Shown piece by piece: positions 5,905 to 7,588 of a DNA stretch of 7,588 nt. Source of the stretch: an uncultured Bacteriovoracaceae bacterium (GTDB lineage Bacteria > Bdellovibrionota > Bacteriovoracia > Bacteriovoracales > Bacteriovoracaceae); NCBI GenBank assembly GCA_937952395.1, contig CALFYV010000166.1, positions 1-7,588 on the forward strand, in the 5' to 3' direction. The position numbers and the translations under genes were made by a program. The notes beneath the pieces were generated by a model that saw only the letters and a list, made by a program, of their open reading frames with translations, was not told the origin of the DNA and searched no databases. Each line of letters begins with the position of its first letter. Within the stretch, counting starts at the first letter, position 1.

Positions 5905-6761
5905 TTCCAGCGAATTTCAAAAACTTCTTTTTGATCGCCTTGATGTACACTGTTTTTGAACCATGTTTTAAAGTCATTCACATTGATGTAATTTAAATGT
6001 GCGGCACAGGCTGAGTGGCGAAACTGGCTTACGTAATGATTATCTATAACATGAGAATGGAACTCTTCTTTTCGTTCATCCTTAGCATTAACTTCCACTT
6101 CAATTCCATCTTTAAACTTTCGTCTTATTTTATAATTAAAGTTTTTTTCATACCTTAATATTACTTCATCAAATAAAAGCTCAAAGACTTTAAAAGGATT
6201 TGCGCAGTTTTCAAAACCACTTTTGATCTCAGAATTTTCTGATATTTTGGTAATCATTTGTCCCATATTCCAAAATTCATTTTGTCTAACACCTGTTTGT
6301 GATAATATCGAAAGCAAATCATTCAAAAGCTCCAAACTGACTTCTTGTTCATAGTTTTTCATCTGAGAGCTTGGAATTTGAAGTTTTTTGCGAACAAATT
6401 GGAAGAATTTCTCCCCATAAACCTCCCTCACATACTTAAACGCTGGCAAGCTTGTGCGGAACTTCGAACCACGTGACTTAAAATACTTCGGTTGGATCTG
6501 GGGATTTTTGATCCACTCTTCGTCAATTTCTTGAAAGACTAATTCATCTATTGTTAATTCGAAAAAATCCGCGATCTTATCCAAATCACTTAGCGCAAAA
6601 TCTTCTTGACCGATTTTGAGGAAACTTTTGTTACAAACTTCTAATTGCTTAATTAGATCACCTAAGTCGATACCTCTTAGCTCACAAAGATAAGCGATTT
6701 TATGGCGTAGACTGAAGCTGCTAGCAGCATAGCCACTAGGCAATGGAAAAGTTAAATTCAT
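5901..6761 (-). CDS. XRE-like regulator with eroded HTH and paralogous C-terminal domain
   Basis: The 286-residue protein has an N-terminal segment (about 18-78) that follows the XRE/Cro five-helix pattern and ends in the typical KIADFFELTIDELV, but its recognition helix (CNKSFLKIG) lacks the usual S-x-x-Y-L-S-R-x-E-N-G, so DNA binding may be weak or altered. The region from about residue 94 to the end is homologous to the downstream half of the neighbouring regulator: FKSRGS at 94-99, YGEK at 115-118 and VSLELLNDLLS at 141-151. The protein ends in a strand-like VFEIRW. I cannot name this domain; a ligand- or partner-sensing role is inference. The start lies inside the 3' end of the upstream gene (26-nt overlap, different frame), so the two are co-transcribed and probably translationally coupled. 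No HExxH peptidase motif is present. Confidence 0.8.
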   Translation of the reverse strand: MNLTFPLPSGYAASSFSLRHKIAYLCELRGIDLGDLIKQLEVCNKSFLKIGQEDFALSDLDKIADFFELTIDELVFQEIDEEWIKNPQIQPKYFKSRGSKFRTSLPAFKYVREVYGEKFFQFVRKKLQIPSSQMKNYEQEVSLELLNDLLSILSQTGVRQNEFWNMGQMITKISENSEIKSGFENCANPFKVFELLFDEVILRYEKNFNYKIRRKFKDGIEVEVNAKDERKEEFHSHVIDNHYVSQFRHSACAAHLNYINVNDFKTWFKNSVHQGDQKEVFEIRWN

Positions 6762-7587
6762 ATTCTAATTCATTCTTATTGTTAAACTCACTCAAGGTGA
6801 GTTTTTTATTCAGGGCGCTTAAAAAGCAACCTGAAAGGAGTTTTGAATAATAAAGTCCGTATATTTGTGCTACCAAAGCTTTATTTTGCTTTTTCACATC
6901 CAGGATAAAACTTAGTTTTTTCTTGGTAATATTCACGTTGAGCGCGGGCCCAGCGGTTAATTTATTAACTAATTTAAAATATTGCAGGTAAAAATCAGAA
7001 TTGGCTTCTTTGTTTTTAAATTTCTGAAACTGAAAGTCATGACCAAAGACTCTGGGTGATAAAGATTGCTCAACTACCAGCTGTAGCATGGCTTCTTTTT
7101 CTTGAAAAAGATCGAGTTTAATCGCTTCAGAAAGGATATCCCATAAAAGTTCTACACTGCATGGGTAATTGGGGTCAGCAAATTGCCACTGGTGTAATTT
7201 CAATTTTCTTAGTAACTTATTTAAAGTTTTTTCTCCAAATTTTTCACTAATGGCCATCAAAAAAGGATAAACTGATTTGATGATGGAGCTCGAACCTCTG
7301 TATTTAAACGGTAGAACAGCATCGTTATTAAATTTCTGAGCAACTTCTTGTAAAGACATGGCCCCAGTTAATAATTGGTCTATGGTTATGCCAAAGAGTT
7401 CTTTGATCTTAATCATTTGAGGGATGGTAAACTTAAGCTCAAGGGATCCATTTTCAAGGCGTGACAAGTAACCCTGGGATATTTCAAGCTCGCGACTTAA
7501 CTGTTCCTGTCCAATGCCAGCAAACTCTCTGATATTTCTTAGCATAGTATGCGCTTCAAATGGCGGTGCGATGAGATGTTGTTTCAT
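6736..7587 (-). CDS. XRE-family transcriptional regulator with C-terminal putative sensor domain
   Basis: Residues 15-73 form a canonical XRE/Cro helix-turn-helix: MLRNIREFAGIGQEQL, then the recognition helix ISQGYLSRLENGS, then TIPQMIKIKELFG and TIDQLL. About 190 residues follow (94-283) that are homologous to the same part of the adjacent regulator: FKYRGS at 94-99, FGEK at 117-120 and CSVELLWDILS at 143-153. The shared domain is mixed helix and strand with no motif I can name. The ATG at 7585-7587 is one base from the window edge, so a start further upstream cannot be excluded; Met15 (7543-7545) is a possible later start right at the HTH. It is first of a two-gene unit with the overlapping paralogue, and its promoter lies outside the window. 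The XRE family generally binds palindromes as dimers, so the dyad at 5207-5228 is a conceivable target, unproven. Confidence 0.88.
   Translation of the reverse strand: MKQHLIAPPFEAHTMLRNIREFAGIGQEQLSRELEISQGYLSRLENGSLELKFTIPQMIKIKELFGITIDQLLTGAMSLQEVAQKFNNDAVLPFKYRGSSSIIKSVYPFLMAISEKFGEKTLNKLLRKLKLHQWQFADPNYPCSVELLWDILSEAIKLDLFQEKEAMLQLVVEQSLSPRVFGHDFQFQKFKNKEANSDFYLQYFKLVNKLTAGPALNVNITKKKLSFILDVKKQNKALVAQIYGLYYSKLLSGCFLSALNKKLTLSEFNNKNELEYEFNFSIA
6784..6807 (+). other. perfect 8-bp stem-loop with T run inside the regulator gene pair
   Basis: AAACTCAC (6784-6791) and GTGAGTTT (6797-6804) form a perfect stem around a five-base loop, and on the plus strand T continues to 6807, which resembles an intrinsic terminator for transcripts coming from the left. 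It lies inside the end of the first regulator's coding region. In the minus-strand message it would sit about 22 nt before the second regulator's ATG, where it could affect coupling or stability. With only two G-C-rich steps the stem is modest. Confidence 0.3.
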
Positions 7588-7588
7588 A

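Noticed and set aside
5230..6761. GNAT plus XRE as a toxin-antitoxin pair
   Set aside because: The genes are convergent rather than an operon, the acyl-synthase-like protein lacks the short GNAT-toxin layout, and the regulators are far larger than typical antitoxins.
5901..7587. XRE plus ImmA/IrrE-type peptidase pair
   Set aside because: Neither C-terminal domain contains an HExxH zinc-peptidase motif.
1..7588. CRISPR array, insertion sequence, tRNA or rRNA
   Set aside because: No regularly spaced long repeats, transposase motifs, terminal inverted repeats or conserved RNA sequences were seen, and coding sequence fills nearly all of the window.

Overview
This window comes from an AT-rich, gene-dense bacterial chromosome, by eye roughly one third G+C with local swings. 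Sec-type signal peptides and disulfide-style cysteine patterns suggest an envelope with a periplasm. The lysine- and asparagine-rich proteins and the gene mix would suit an AT-rich member of the Bdellovibrio/Bacteriovorax group. There is no rRNA, tRNA or other taxonomic marker, so that placement is a guess. I see no mobile element, CRISPR array or RNA gene.

Left block (1-3428, + strand): three tightly packed genes that look like one operon. They are a large, 5'-truncated, probably exported protein (seven cysteines, coiled coil, Asn/Ser-rich linkers), a small signal-peptide protein with six cysteines (2-nt gap), and a complete single-domain CheY-like response regulator (7-nt gap). No histidine kinase lies in view.

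Middle block (3474-5904): an alpha/beta hydrolase (+) converges on, and overlaps by 26 bp, an E1/ThiF-like adenylating enzyme (-). A 129-bp intergenic region separates the E1-like gene from a divergently transcribed gene (+) for a protein that looks like a distant member of the LuxI/FeeM N-acyl synthase branch of the GNAT fold. This shared region holds overlapping back-to-back promoter candidates, short direct repeats at 10- and 21-bp periods, and a 22-bp dyad ending just before the synthase start codon. It is the most interesting part of the window: a possible acyl-metabolite or signal cassette combining an acyl synthase with an adenylating enzyme.

Right block (5901-7587, - strand): two tandem, overlapping, homologous regulators, each with an N-terminal XRE-type HTH and the same uncharacterised C-terminal domain of about 190 residues. 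One HTH is canonical and the other is eroded. The pair converges on the synthase gene, with stop codons sharing a TTAA. The two proteins could control the neighbouring divergent region, but the only evidence for that is their position and the presence of a dyad there.
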